DNA of 64,000 bases from Phycisphaerae bacterium (GTDB lineage Bacteria > Planctomycetota > Phycisphaerae > JAJVII01). Location: NCBI GenBank assembly GCA_022072085.1, contig JAJVII010000051.1:39819-103818 (forward strand), in the 5' to 3' direction. This document shows, one piece after another, positions 16,038 to 23,684 of the stretch. The position numbers and the translations under genes were made by a program. Numbering within the stretch: position 1 is the first letter of the stretch; each line of letters begins with the position of its first letter. The notes under the pieces were generated by a model. It worked only from the letters and a program-made list of their open reading frames with translations, had not been told where the DNA came from and searched no databases.

Positions 16038-17708
16038 ATGACCCAGCCGACGCCTTCGCCCCCGCCGCCCCCGCCCCAGGACGAGCCGCCGAAAAGCTGG
16101 CTGTTCGAGGCCCGCTCGCTGGGCGCGAGCCTGCGCATCTACCTGCCGATGGTCGTGCTGGTGCGGTTCCTGGGCCTGGTGCGGATCGTCGTGCTCGGCG
16201 TGCTGATGACCTCGCCGGAATACGGCCTGCTGCGGCTGGCGATGCTGATGGTCGGGCTCTGCTGGATGCTCACGACGCTGGGCCTGGTCGCGGGGCTGGA
16301 CCGCTACGTGCCGATGTACGAGGCGGCCGGCCAGCTGCGCCCGTTTGCGCGGCGGGCGGTGGGGCTGTGCGCGCTGGCGGGGGGCGTGCTGATCGGGGCG
16401 TTCCTGGCCGGGGCGCCGTGGCTGGCGCAGATCGCGCTGTCAGGCTCCGACGCCGACGCGCTGGGGGCGGGCGGCGGATACCTGCTGGGCCTGATGCTGC
16501 TGGTGGTGCTGTCGATGGCGCTGTCGGCGGCGTACTTTGTGGTGCAGGGACTGCTGCGCGGGCTGCGGATGTACCGGGCGATCTCGATCATGGAGATGCT
16601 GCACGGGGCGGGGTTCCTGGCGCTGGCGGTGGCGCTGCTGCTGACGGCGCCGGGCGGGACGGTCGGCCAGGCGTCTAGCGGGGCGCTGCGGGTGATGTGG
16701 GCGTACGCGGGCAGCCTGGCGCTGGCGGTCGTGCCGGCGGGCGCGGGGCTGTGGCTGCACCTGCGGCGATGGCAGAGTCAGCGGACGCCGCTGGCTGAGC
16801 GGTGGGGCGAGACCGCGGGCAAGCTGCTGCGTTATTCAGGATTCCTGCTGGTGACGGTGCTGCTGACGCAGGGGCTGCTGATGTTCGGTCCGTGGCTGCT
16901 GAACAAGCGCTACGGGGCGGGACCATCGGGGCTGTTCAGCTACCCGCGGGACCTGATGCAGTTCCTGCCGCTGCTGGGCGGGGCGGTGTGGGCGACAGCG
17001 CAGAACGCGGCCAACCGGCACTGGGAGCGCGGGGCGCGCGAGGTGGCGCTGCGGCAGTTGGGCCTGATCTTCCGCGTCAGCGGGTGGCTGTTCTGGCTGT
17101 CGTCGGCGGCGGTGGTGCTGGGGCGCGGCCCGCTGGTGCGGCTGCTGCGTGCGGACTACGCGTCGGCCGGTCCGCTGCTGGCGTGGTTCCTGGTGTCGTA
17201 TCTGCTGGCGCTGCACGTGGCGCTGCCTCACGCCAGCGCGGTGCTGCTGGAGAACACGCGCGTGCGGATGTGGTCGGCGGTGCTGGGGCTGGCCGTGCAC
17301 GTCGGGGCGGCCCTGTGGCTGCTGCGCGGGGTGACCGCGGAGGAGGGGGCCTACCTGGCCGCGCTGCGGATGGCGCAGGCGGGGGCGCTGGCGATGGCGG
17401 CGACGCTGGTGTCGCTGTGGGTCATGGTGCGGGCAATCGGGGGCGGCATCCGGTGGAGCCGGGGGCAGGACCTGGTTGTGGCGGCGTCGCCGCTGGTGCT
17501 GCTGCTGCCGTGGGCGTGGCCGGCGGGCGGGGACTGGCTGCTGGGCGGGGCGACTGTGGCGGCCTGCGCGCTGCTGCTGTGCAGCTCGTGGCTCTGGACG
17601 GCCGACGACCGCCGCACGCTGGGCGCCTATGTCCGCGAGAACGTCGGCCTCCTGCTGGGCCGCCGCGGCAACGCCGCCGGGCCCTCCGGTCGCGACGATC
17701 ACTCGTAG
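16038..17708 (+). CDS. Polysaccharide flippase-like membrane protein (Wzx/MATE-type)
   Basis: Predicted to flip lipid-linked sugar units across the inner membrane. From the ATG at 16038 the protein has 556 residues: a Pro-rich cytoplasmic head (MTQPTPSPPPPPP), then about 12-14 hydrophobic segments separated by short basic loops, with YVPMYEAAGQLRPFAR after the third, the pattern seen in Wzx and other MOP-superfamily exporters. GGAG lies only three bases before this ATG; ATG codons at 15984 and 15987 are alternatives. It is at the edge of the exopolysaccharide locus and converges, with a 10-base overlap, on a sulfotransferase gene. Sugar specificity is not visible. Confidence 0.8.
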   Translation: MTQPTPSPPPPPPQDEPPKSWLFEARSLGASLRIYLPMVVLVRFLGLVRIVVLGVLMTSPEYGLLRLAMLMVGLCWMLTTLGLVAGLDRYVPMYEAAGQLRPFARRAVGLCALAGGVLIGAFLAGAPWLAQIALSGSDADALGAGGGYLLGLMLLVVLSMALSAAYFVVQGLLRGLRMYRAISIMEMLHGAGFLALAVALLLTAPGGTVGQASSGALRVMWAYAGSLALAVVPAGAGLWLHLRRWQSQRTPLAERWGETAGKLLRYSGFLLVTVLLTQGLLMFGPWLLNKRYGAGPSGLFSYPRDLMQFLPLLGGAVWATAQNAANRHWERGAREVALRQLGLIFRVSGWLFWLSSAAVVLGRGPLVRLLRADYASAGPLLAWFLVSYLLALHVALPHASAVLLENTRVRMWSAVLGLAVHVGAALWLLRGVTAEEGAYLAALRMAQAGALAMAATLVSLWVMVRAIGGGIRWSRGQDLVVAASPLVLLLPWAWPAGGDWLLGGATVAACALLLCSSWLWTADDRRTLGAYVRENVGLLLGRRGNAAGPSGRDDHS

Positions 17709-18643
17709 CCGAAGAACTTTCTCGCCCGCGCCGTCCGCGCCATCACGTAGCGCACCTGCTCAGCCGACAGCTCACGCTTCCATCGCTCGTCGTGCACGAT
17801 CCCGTCGCCGGGCCGGTAGGTCAGAGGATTGCCGAGAAGGTGGTGGTCGCCGCTGCGATAGGCGATCGGCCAGGTCGGCCACGGCTGGACGCTGGCGAAC
17901 GCGGCGATCCGCCGCAACTGCCCGGGCGGATCGGCGCACAGGTCTTCGTAGCGCAGCGTCATCGTCCGCGCGGGGTCCATCGAGTCGGCCACGCGGCGCA
18001 CTTCCGCGAACCGCCTGCGATAGGTGCCCGTCGCCCGGGACATGGAGATCGGCCGCAACTGAGCGTGCCCGCCCCTGCGGACCTGCGACGCCAGGTATCC
18101 GCGCGGATCGCGGACCAGGTGAATCAGCCGCAGGTCCACCCACGGCAGCCGCGCCAGGAATCCCGCCCGGCTGGCGTTCTTGGAGGTGTCGGCCAGTATC
18201 GTCTTGCCGCTCATCTCGAGCAGCACTTCCATCAGCGCCCGGTTGCGTCGCTCCAGGTCGCGCACGCGGCCGGCGGTCCACGGCAGCCGCCGCACCCACC
18301 AGTCGCGCACGCGCTCGGCCTGGCCGTTGCCCAGCGGACCGCTGAACAGCCGCCACAGTCCGTAATTGGCGCCGATCCGGTAGTCGATCCGCCAGTTGCC
18401 GGCCGCGAAGCCCAGCCCGCGCCCGGCCATCCGCCGCGACACCTCCGCCCAATACGGGCATTCGTGCAGGCTCGCCTTGCAGGAGCAGAGGCCCGCGTGC
18501 CGCGCGCGATACCGCTTGTAGCCGGCCATCTCGCCCGGCGAGCAGATCTGCGGGTGCGAGTTCAGGAGCAACGCCAGGAGTGTGCTGCCCGAGCGGCCGA
18601 TGCCGGCCACGTAGATCACCGGGATTGCCGCGGGTTGGCTCAT
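17699..18643 (-). CDS. PAPS-dependent sulfotransferase family protein
   Basis: Transfers sulfate from PAPS, probably to an extracellular-polysaccharide sugar or a lipid. The 314-residue protein carries the 5'-phosphosulfate loop GIGRSGSTLL at about 15-23 and the 3'-phosphate motif LVRDPRGYLAS near 175, the two signatures of the Sulfotransfer_3 group. A Cys-rich CSCKASLHECPYW segment (about 52-65) is common in this group. No signal peptide. Its 3' end overlaps the flippase gene by 10 bases in opposite orientation, and a methyltransferase gene lies 57 bases upstream on the same strand, so the two may form a decoration unit of the exopolysaccharide locus. The acceptor is unknown. Confidence 0.83.
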   Translation of the reverse strand: MSQPAAIPVIYVAGIGRSGSTLLALLLNSHPQICSPGEMAGYKRYRARHAGLCSCKASLHECPYWAEVSRRMAGRGLGFAAGNWRIDYRIGANYGLWRLFSGPLGNGQAERVRDWWVRRLPWTAGRVRDLERRNRALMEVLLEMSGKTILADTSKNASRAGFLARLPWVDLRLIHLVRDPRGYLASQVRRGGHAQLRPISMSRATGTYRRRFAEVRRVADSMDPARTMTLRYEDLCADPPGQLRRIAAFASVQPWPTWPIAYRSGDHHLLGNPLTYRPGDGIVHDERWKRELSAEQVRYVMARTARARKFFGYE

Positions 18644-18700
18644 ACGGTTCCGACGAACGCGCTCAGCGCGCCGCCATCATACCGATCGCCGGGCGACCTG

Positions 18701-19360
18701 TCATCGGGCATCGTCCGGCCCGCCGCCGAGCGCCCGGCCGATCCACGCCCGCGCCCGCCGGCGCAGCGGCGCCCACCACGGCCGCAGCGTCCGCGGCAGC
18801 CGCACCCCCTCGCGCCCGATCGCCGCCAGCAGCACCTGCTGATGCACGTGTGCGACGCGGCGGTTGGCGAACCGCGGCCGGTCGAAGTCCTGCGCCCGCC
18901 ACAGCGACCGGTGCCGCTCGTGCTCGTTGCCGCACTCGGCGTCCTGCTCGATCCACCGCGCCGGCGTCGCAACCACGACGGCCAGCCGGGCCCGGTCGAA
19001 CATCGCGTCCAGCAGCGCCTCGCCCGCGGGCTTGTCCAGGTGCTCGATCATGTCGCCGCAGAAGACCAGGTCGTATTGCCCCAGCGTCGGCAGGACAGCC
19101 GACGCGTCGCCGACGTGGATCGCGTCGTAGATCGCCCGGTGCCGCGGCGTGAGATAGTCGGCGTGGACCTCGACGGCCTCGACGCGGCCGGGCCCGCCGT
19201 CGGCCGACGCCGCCCGGGCCGACGGGTGATAGTCCAGGTACTCGCGGAACAGGAACCCGTATCGCCCCGACCCGCAGCCGACATCCAGGAAACTCCGCGG
19301 GCCCAGGTGGGCCACCAGGTCCATCACCCACGGGATCGTCATCGTGAAGCTGGTCGGCAC
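18701..19360 (-). CDS. SAM-dependent methyltransferase, class I
   Basis: The 219-residue protein has the SAM-binding motif I FLDVGCGSGRYG at about 24-34, an acidic end of strand two in VEAVEVHADYL, DASAVLP, and motif IV YDLVFCGDMIEHL. It belongs to the Methyltransf_11/23 type that methylates small molecules or sugars; the substrate is not visible. The C-terminal 45 residues are Arg-rich. It sits just upstream of the sulfotransferase gene on the same strand within the polysaccharide locus, so methylation of a sugar or a lipid carrier is a reasonable guess. Confidence 0.78.
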   Translation of the reverse strand: MPTSFTMTIPWVMDLVAHLGPRSFLDVGCGSGRYGFLFREYLDYHPSARAASADGGPGRVEAVEVHADYLTPRHRAIYDAIHVGDASAVLPTLGQYDLVFCGDMIEHLDKPAGEALLDAMFDRARLAVVVATPARWIEQDAECGNEHERHRSLWRAQDFDRPRFANRRVAHVHQQVLLAAIGREGVRLPRTLRPWWAPLRRRARAWIGRALGGGPDDAR

Positions 19361-19429
19361 GGGCGTCTCCGGCGGACAGGTGCGCCCAGCCTAGTCCGGG
19401 CAGCGACGGCGGTCAATGCGGGGATTCAA

Positions 19430-19549
19430 CACGAAGGACCACGAAGAGGGGAGAAGGGCCACGAAGGGGAGAAGGATTTCACATTGGAGATTGAGGAAGA
19501 CTTTCCATCGCCTCTTCAATGACCAATGACCAATGACCAATGATCAATG
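19430..19549. repeat. ACGAAG words and a 7-bp tandem repeat
   Basis: The 315-base gap between the divergent methyltransferase and glycosyltransferase genes holds CACGAAGGACCACGAAG words, an ATTGGAGATT word, and a perfect tandem run of the 7-base unit CAATGAC (19517-19549, four units with one change plus a partial fifth). Nothing else recognisable is present apart from a TTGACA at 19638 without a good -10. Confidence 0.65.
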
Positions 19550-19675
19550 TGGAGTTTCTCTCTCAAGACCAGCTTCCCGCGGGAGCCAACTTCACTCGCG
19601 GGTCTCGCGAACAGCCGCGGAGGCGTCCATCCCCTGCGTTGACAGCCCGGCGGCGGCGGGGTACAGGCGGGGGCG

Positions 19676-21385
19676 ATGGATGCGCAATCCCCACTGCCGA
19701 CGGCGGACGAGGCGGCGGCGCGGCGGGCCCGGCGGGCCGGGCTGGCGGCGGTGCTGCTGGCGGCTGGAGCGATCCGGCTGGCGGCCATCTTCCTGGGCGA
19801 CCTGCTGCCGTGGGACGGGGTCTACCGGTTGCAGAACGCGATCCGCTGGGCGCACGCGCCGCGATGGCAGGGGCTCTCGGGCGTGTGGGAGCCGGCGCAT
19901 TGGTATGCGATCGGGGCCCTGCTGCGGCTGTATGACGCGCCGCTGTTCTGGGTCGATCTGCTCGGCTGGCTTTGCGGCGTCGGGGCCTGCTGGATGCTCT
20001 ACTCGGCGGTGTTGCGATGGTCCGGCCGCGTGGCGACGGCGACGTGGGCGGGCCTGCTGCTGGCGGTCTACTACGGGCACATCTACCTGACCGGCAGCAA
20101 CTCGGTGGAAACCTACTACCTGTTCTTCCTGCTGGGGGGCGTGAACACGGCGCTGGCGGCCGGGCTGCCGGCGGCGAGGAAAGCGTCGGGTGCGATCGTC
20201 CGTCGGCCGACGGCGCGGGCGACGCTGGCGGGGCTGGCGATCGCGGCGGCCATGCTGCTGCGGCACGAGGCCAAGGTCGTCGCGATTATCCTGGCAGCCT
20301 GGCTGGCGCTCCAGGCTCGGCGGGCCGCCCGCGGGCGTGCGGACGGGCGGCGCGCAGATGCCCCCTCTCCCTTCCAGGGAGAGGGTTGGGGTGAGGGTTC
20401 TTCCGGCGCGGCGGGTGCGCTGCAACCTGGGGGCATCCCTGCCGACAGCCACCCTCACCCGGTCCCGACTGCGTCGGGCCCACCCTCTCCCTCGCAGGCG
20501 AGGGAGAGGGGAGGAGTCGCCGCGGCGGCGTTCGCGCTGATCGTGCTGCCCGTGCTGGGCTGGCTGCTGGTCGAGCCGATGGTGCTGCGCGGCCAGGGGT
20601 TCTTGTCGCAGTTCCAGTCGGTGGCGACGCAGAAGGGCGAAGAGGACGCGTTGGCGGGGCTGGGGCGGCGGGACCTGCTGCTGCGTTGGGCGCTGATCCC
20701 TGGCGCGACGCCGTCGGCGGTGGTGCTCGCGCTGGCGGCGGGGGGGCTGTGGATGCGGCGGCGCGGGCTGGGTCGCGATCCGTTCGCGTGGATGTTCCTG
20801 CTCCAGGCCGGTCCGTATTTCGCGATGACGCTGTGGGCCGGCTGGGCGCTCCAGGTGCGCTACTGGCTGATCTACTCGGTGAACCTGCTGCCGTTCGCGG
20901 CGGTGGCGCTGGCGGGCGTCTGGCGGTGGCGGCGGGCGGCCGGCGCAGTGCTGCTAGCGGCGGCGGTGGCGATGCAGGCCGGGGCGTGGTGGGCCGGCTA
21001 CAATGCCCGCCGCCCGCTCGGCTGGCTGCCGGTCTACCGGGCGGCGCCGGAGCAGGCGGAGCTGACGCGCTGGATGCGTCACGCCCCGCCCGGCTGGCGC
21101 GTGCTGGTGCTGCCGTCGGAGAAATTGTGGGATGCGGACGTCGCGCGGCTGCTGGCGGCGGGGGAGGCGGATCGGCCGGCGCTGGTGTACCTGTCGGCGG
21201 CCGACCGGCTGGCGCTGCGGCGCGGGGCGGCGGCGGACCTGGCGGGCATCGACGCGGTGATCCTGGACCCGCAGACGCCGGCCGGCGGGGCGATGTGGCG
21301 GCAGCTTGCCCGCCGCCCGCGGCGCGTGCTGCTGCACAGCGTGCGCGTGATGGTCATCGAGCTGATCGGGCCGGCGAGCGACTGA
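19676..21385 (+). CDS. Membrane glycosyltransferase, GT39/ArnT-like
   Basis: Polyprenyl-phosphate-sugar-dependent membrane glycosyltransferase by topology. The 569-residue protein has about ten hydrophobic segments, an early DLLPWDGVYRLQNAIRW loop with an acidic residue where GT39/GT83 enzymes hold their catalytic Asp, and YYGHIYLTGSNSVETYY. A hydrophilic segment at roughly residues 229-280 is encoded by a palindromic intergenic-type repeat that has entered the gene without breaking the frame. A C-terminal soluble region of about 130 residues follows. The start at ATG 19676 lacks a clear Shine-Dalgarno. It converges, 9 bases apart, on the O-antigen ligase gene. Specific sugar unknown. Confidence 0.72.
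   Translation: MDAQSPLPTADEAAARRARRAGLAAVLLAAGAIRLAAIFLGDLLPWDGVYRLQNAIRWAHAPRWQGLSGVWEPAHWYAIGALLRLYDAPLFWVDLLGWLCGVGACWMLYSAVLRWSGRVATATWAGLLLAVYYGHIYLTGSNSVETYYLFFLLGGVNTALAAGLPAARKASGAIVRRPTARATLAGLAIAAAMLLRHEAKVVAIILAAWLALQARRAARGRADGRRADAPSPFQGEGWGEGSSGAAGALQPGGIPADSHPHPVPTASGPPSPSQARERGGVAAAAFALIVLPVLGWLLVEPMVLRGQGFLSQFQSVATQKGEEDALAGLGRRDLLLRWALIPGATPSAVVLALAAGGLWMRRRGLGRDPFAWMFLLQAGPYFAMTLWAGWALQVRYWLIYSVNLLPFAAVALAGVWRWRRAAGAVLLAAAVAMQAGAWWAGYNARRPLGWLPVYRAAPEQAELTRWMRHAPPGWRVLVLPSEKLWDADVARLLAAGEADRPALVYLSAADRLALRRGAAADLAGIDAVILDPQTPAGGAMWRQLARRPRRVLLHSVRVMVIELIGPASD
20361..20513. repeat. REP-like palindromic repeat inside the glycosyltransferase gene
   Basis: Two facing units: CCCTCTCCC-TTCCA-GGGAGAGGG followed by TTGGGGTGAGGG, then about 40 unrelated bases, then CACCCTCACCC and CACCCTCTCCC-N10-GGGAGAGGGG. 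This is a well-known intergenic repeat type; here it is translated in frame, giving SPFQGEGWGEG and SPSQARERGG segments. Confidence 0.85.
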
Positions 21386-21394
21386 GAGCCGCGG

Positions 21395-22924
21395 TCAGCG
21401 GGCAGCGACGGGGCGCGGACGGGCGGGGAGCACACGGGGCAGGGGCGGCAGGCGGACCGGCTGCGGGCGAAGGGCATGCCAGCAGGCGACGATCAGTGCG
21501 CCGGTGAGCAGGAACATGCAGTTGGGGAAGGGGGCGTCGGTGGTCAGGCGGAAACTGGAGTTGGTGAAGAAGACGACCCAGACGATCCAGTAGAAGACGA
21601 TGAACCGTCGGTCGAGGTAGCCCAGGGCCATGTTGGGGATCATCCGGTAGAGACGGATCGAGACGATCAGCAGGCCGAACGTCACCCCCGCATAGAGCAG
21701 CACGCCGGGCAGGCCGGTCTCGGCGAGCAGGGAGATGAAGTTGTTGTGCTCGACGGCGCCGCGGGCGTAGGTGTAGGCGGCCGATCCGATGGCGGTCATC
21801 GTCTGGGTGTGATAGGCCTCGACGGGGTAGTGCCCCAGCCCGACGCCGCGGAGCGGGTGGCTGCGGATGATCTCCATCGCGATGTAGGTCTGCTGAATGC
21901 GCGAGATGGCCGGGGCGGCATCGGCGACGCCGCCCTGTTCGCGGCGCGAGCTGGTGATGTTGGACCAGAAGACGGCTGCCAGCACCAGCAGCGACGCCAG
22001 CAGCAGGCAGGAGAGCACCACGCTGATGCGTCGGGATCGCGGCCAGAACCAGACGGCGATCACGACGGCCAGCAGGAAGGCGATCCAGATCGAGCGGGTC
22101 AGCGTGAAGTAGATCAGGAAGGGCATGGGCAGGCTGATGAGGATCAGCAGCAGGCCCAGGGCGCGGTTGGCGTGCGACGCCAGCAGCAGGTTGGCGAAGA
22201 AACAGATCGTGAGCATCATGCCCATGTCCGGGCCGTTGAGGAAGGGCCCGCGGACGCGGCCGTAGTGGATGCCGACGGCCTTGTCGAGGATGACTCGCGG
22301 CCAGACCAGGAAGTCGGCGCCGTACTTGGCGGCCAGCCCCACGACCGTGAGATAGAGCCCGAACAGCGAGAAGCAGACGAGCAGCGTTCCCAGGTCGCGC
22401 GGCCCGCGGAAGACCGACATCGCCAGCAGGAACAGCACGAAGGGGGCGAGGAAGCCGGCGTAATACTGGTAATAGGGCGGCACGAGGTGCAGTTTCTCGG
22501 TGAAGAACGGCGCCAGCGTCCAGCCGGAGTGCTGGGTCGCGATCGCCACCCAGAGCAGCAGCGCCGCCAGCAGCGGGCCAAGCACCGGCGGGATGTGCAC
22601 CTTCCACCGCCCGGCCAACAGCCCGACGCCGAACGCCGCGACCACGCCGGCGAGCACGAGGCGGTCGATGGTCAGGTTGGGCCAGCCGGGCAGGTCCAGA
22701 CGCCACACGTCGCCGCCCAGCAGGACGGTCGCCAGCAGGGCGGCCAGCAGCAGCCAGACCATGTCGGCGTAGAACGCCGTCAGCACCACCGCGATGGCTG
22801 CCAGCAGCGCCGCCATCACGTAGGGCTGATAGGCCGCCGGCGACAACAGGATGGCCGCGACGGCCGGGCCTGCCAGGAACAGGACGGCCAGCGGGTTGAA
22901 CGATCTGTGAGCGACGGCCTGCAT
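21395..22924 (-). CDS. O-antigen ligase / polymerase family membrane protein
   Basis: Wzy_C/RfaL-type integral membrane protein that joins or polymerises polysaccharide repeat units on the outer face of the inner membrane. The 509-residue product has about 12 hydrophobic segments and a large outside loop between residues roughly 325 and 405. That loop contains IIRSHPLRGVGLGHYPVEAY, the HPLxGxGxG signature of the family, and EHNNFISLLAETGLPG with the conserved histidine. The tail is Pro/Arg-rich. It is the last gene of a leftward operon (TPR lipoprotein, exporter, co-polymerase, CpsD-like protein) and starts 29 bases after the CpsD-like gene. Whether it polymerises or ligates cannot be told from sequence. 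Confidence 0.87.
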   Translation of the reverse strand: MQAVAHRSFNPLAVLFLAGPAVAAILLSPAAYQPYVMAALLAAIAVVLTAFYADMVWLLLAALLATVLLGGDVWRLDLPGWPNLTIDRLVLAGVVAAFGVGLLAGRWKVHIPPVLGPLLAALLLWVAIATQHSGWTLAPFFTEKLHLVPPYYQYYAGFLAPFVLFLLAMSVFRGPRDLGTLLVCFSLFGLYLTVVGLAAKYGADFLVWPRVILDKAVGIHYGRVRGPFLNGPDMGMMLTICFFANLLLASHANRALGLLLILISLPMPFLIYFTLTRSIWIAFLLAVVIAVWFWPRSRRISVVLSCLLLASLLVLAAVFWSNITSSRREQGGVADAAPAISRIQQTYIAMEIIRSHPLRGVGLGHYPVEAYHTQTMTAIGSAAYTYARGAVEHNNFISLLAETGLPGVLLYAGVTFGLLIVSIRLYRMIPNMALGYLDRRFIVFYWIVWVVFFTNSSFRLTTDAPFPNCMFLLTGALIVACWHALRPQPVRLPPLPRVLPARPRPVAAR

Positions 22925-22953
22925 GTCGGCTGCACCCGGTGGCGCCAGGGGGA

Positions 22954-23649
22954 TCAGCTCCGCCGGTAGAGGAAGCGCGGGACGGGGTAGCGGCGCTTGT
23001 TGAGGATTACGCCCAGCACGCGCCCGGCGCCCTGCTCGACGCGCTTCTTGGCCTGGGCGAGCGATTCGCGCCGCGTCGCGCCGGCCTCGGCGACCAGCAC
23101 CACGCCGTCAAACAGCGGGGCCAGCACCTGCACGTCGGGGTAGAGGTTGGCGGCGGCGCAGTCGCACAGCACGTATTCGTGCCCCGAGAGGATCTGCCGC
23201 ACGAGGTCGCCCAGCGCCGGGTTGCGGAGCATGGCCGACGCGGCCGGTCCGCGTCCGGCGGGGTAGAACAGCAGGTTGGCCGACCCGACCGGGCGGGCGA
23301 TCTGCTCCAGCGTCGCATTGCCGCCCAGCACGTCGGCCAGTCCCGGCTCGGGCGTGACGCCGAGGAAGCCGGCCAGCCGCGGCGTGCGGACGTTGAGGTC
23401 CACCAGGGCGATGCGCTGGTTGGGCATGAGCGACGCGCCGGTGAGGGCGGCGCCGGCCAGCAAGGTCGAGACGCCCTCGCGGCGTCCGGCGGCGGTCATC
23501 ATGACCGAACGGGCGGCGCCGGGGGCAGCCGAGGCAAACAGCGACGCCCATATCTCGTCGCAGACGGGCTGGGCGAAGCGTTTGACCGACGCGCTGGCGG
23601 GCGTGCGGTCACCGACGGTCTGCTGCTGCGTGTTGGTCTGGTCAGCCAT
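22954..23649 (-). CDS. CpsD/BY-kinase-like protein with degenerate nucleotide site
   Basis: Partner of the Wzz-like co-polymerase encoded upstream. The 231-residue protein aligns with the cytoplasmic ATPase of bacterial tyrosine kinases: MMTAAGRREGVSTLLAG at the Walker A position, ALVDLNVRTPRLAGFLG at Walker A', and EYVLCDCAAAN at Walker B. The essential Walker A Lys (GKS/T) is replaced by Val, the second Asp of Walker A' is Asn, and there is no C-terminal tyrosine cluster (it ends LYRRS). It is therefore probably catalytically dead and structural or regulatory. The start is the ATG at 23649, 35 bases after the Wzz-like gene; a longer open frame upstream is only the shadow of that gene. Confidence 0.8.
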   Translation of the reverse strand: MADQTNTQQQTVGDRTPASASVKRFAQPVCDEIWASLFASAAPGAARSVMMTAAGRREGVSTLLAGAALTGASLMPNQRIALVDLNVRTPRLAGFLGVTPEPGLADVLGGNATLEQIARPVGSANLLFYPAGRGPAASAMLRNPALGDLVRQILSGHEYVLCDCAAANLYPDVQVLAPLFDGVVLVAEAGATRRESLAQAKKRVEQGAGRVLGVILNKRRYPVPRFLYRRS

Positions 23650-23684
23650 GTTCGCGTCCTGCACAAGAGGTCGCCCGCGGGCGG

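Noticed and set aside
16802..19522. A 906-codon plus-strand frame across the flippase, sulfotransferase and methyltransferase genes
   Set aside because: It crosses three genes in shifted or antisense frame and has no recognisable domain.
19638..19665. TTGACA promoter for the GT39-like gene
   Set aside because: The only -10-like word, TACAGG, is 14 bases away and no acceptable hexamer lies at 16-18 bases.
20361..20513. CRISPR or tandem gene fragment inside the GT39-like gene
   Set aside because: There are only two facing palindromic units with no spacer regularity; it is a REP-type repeat.
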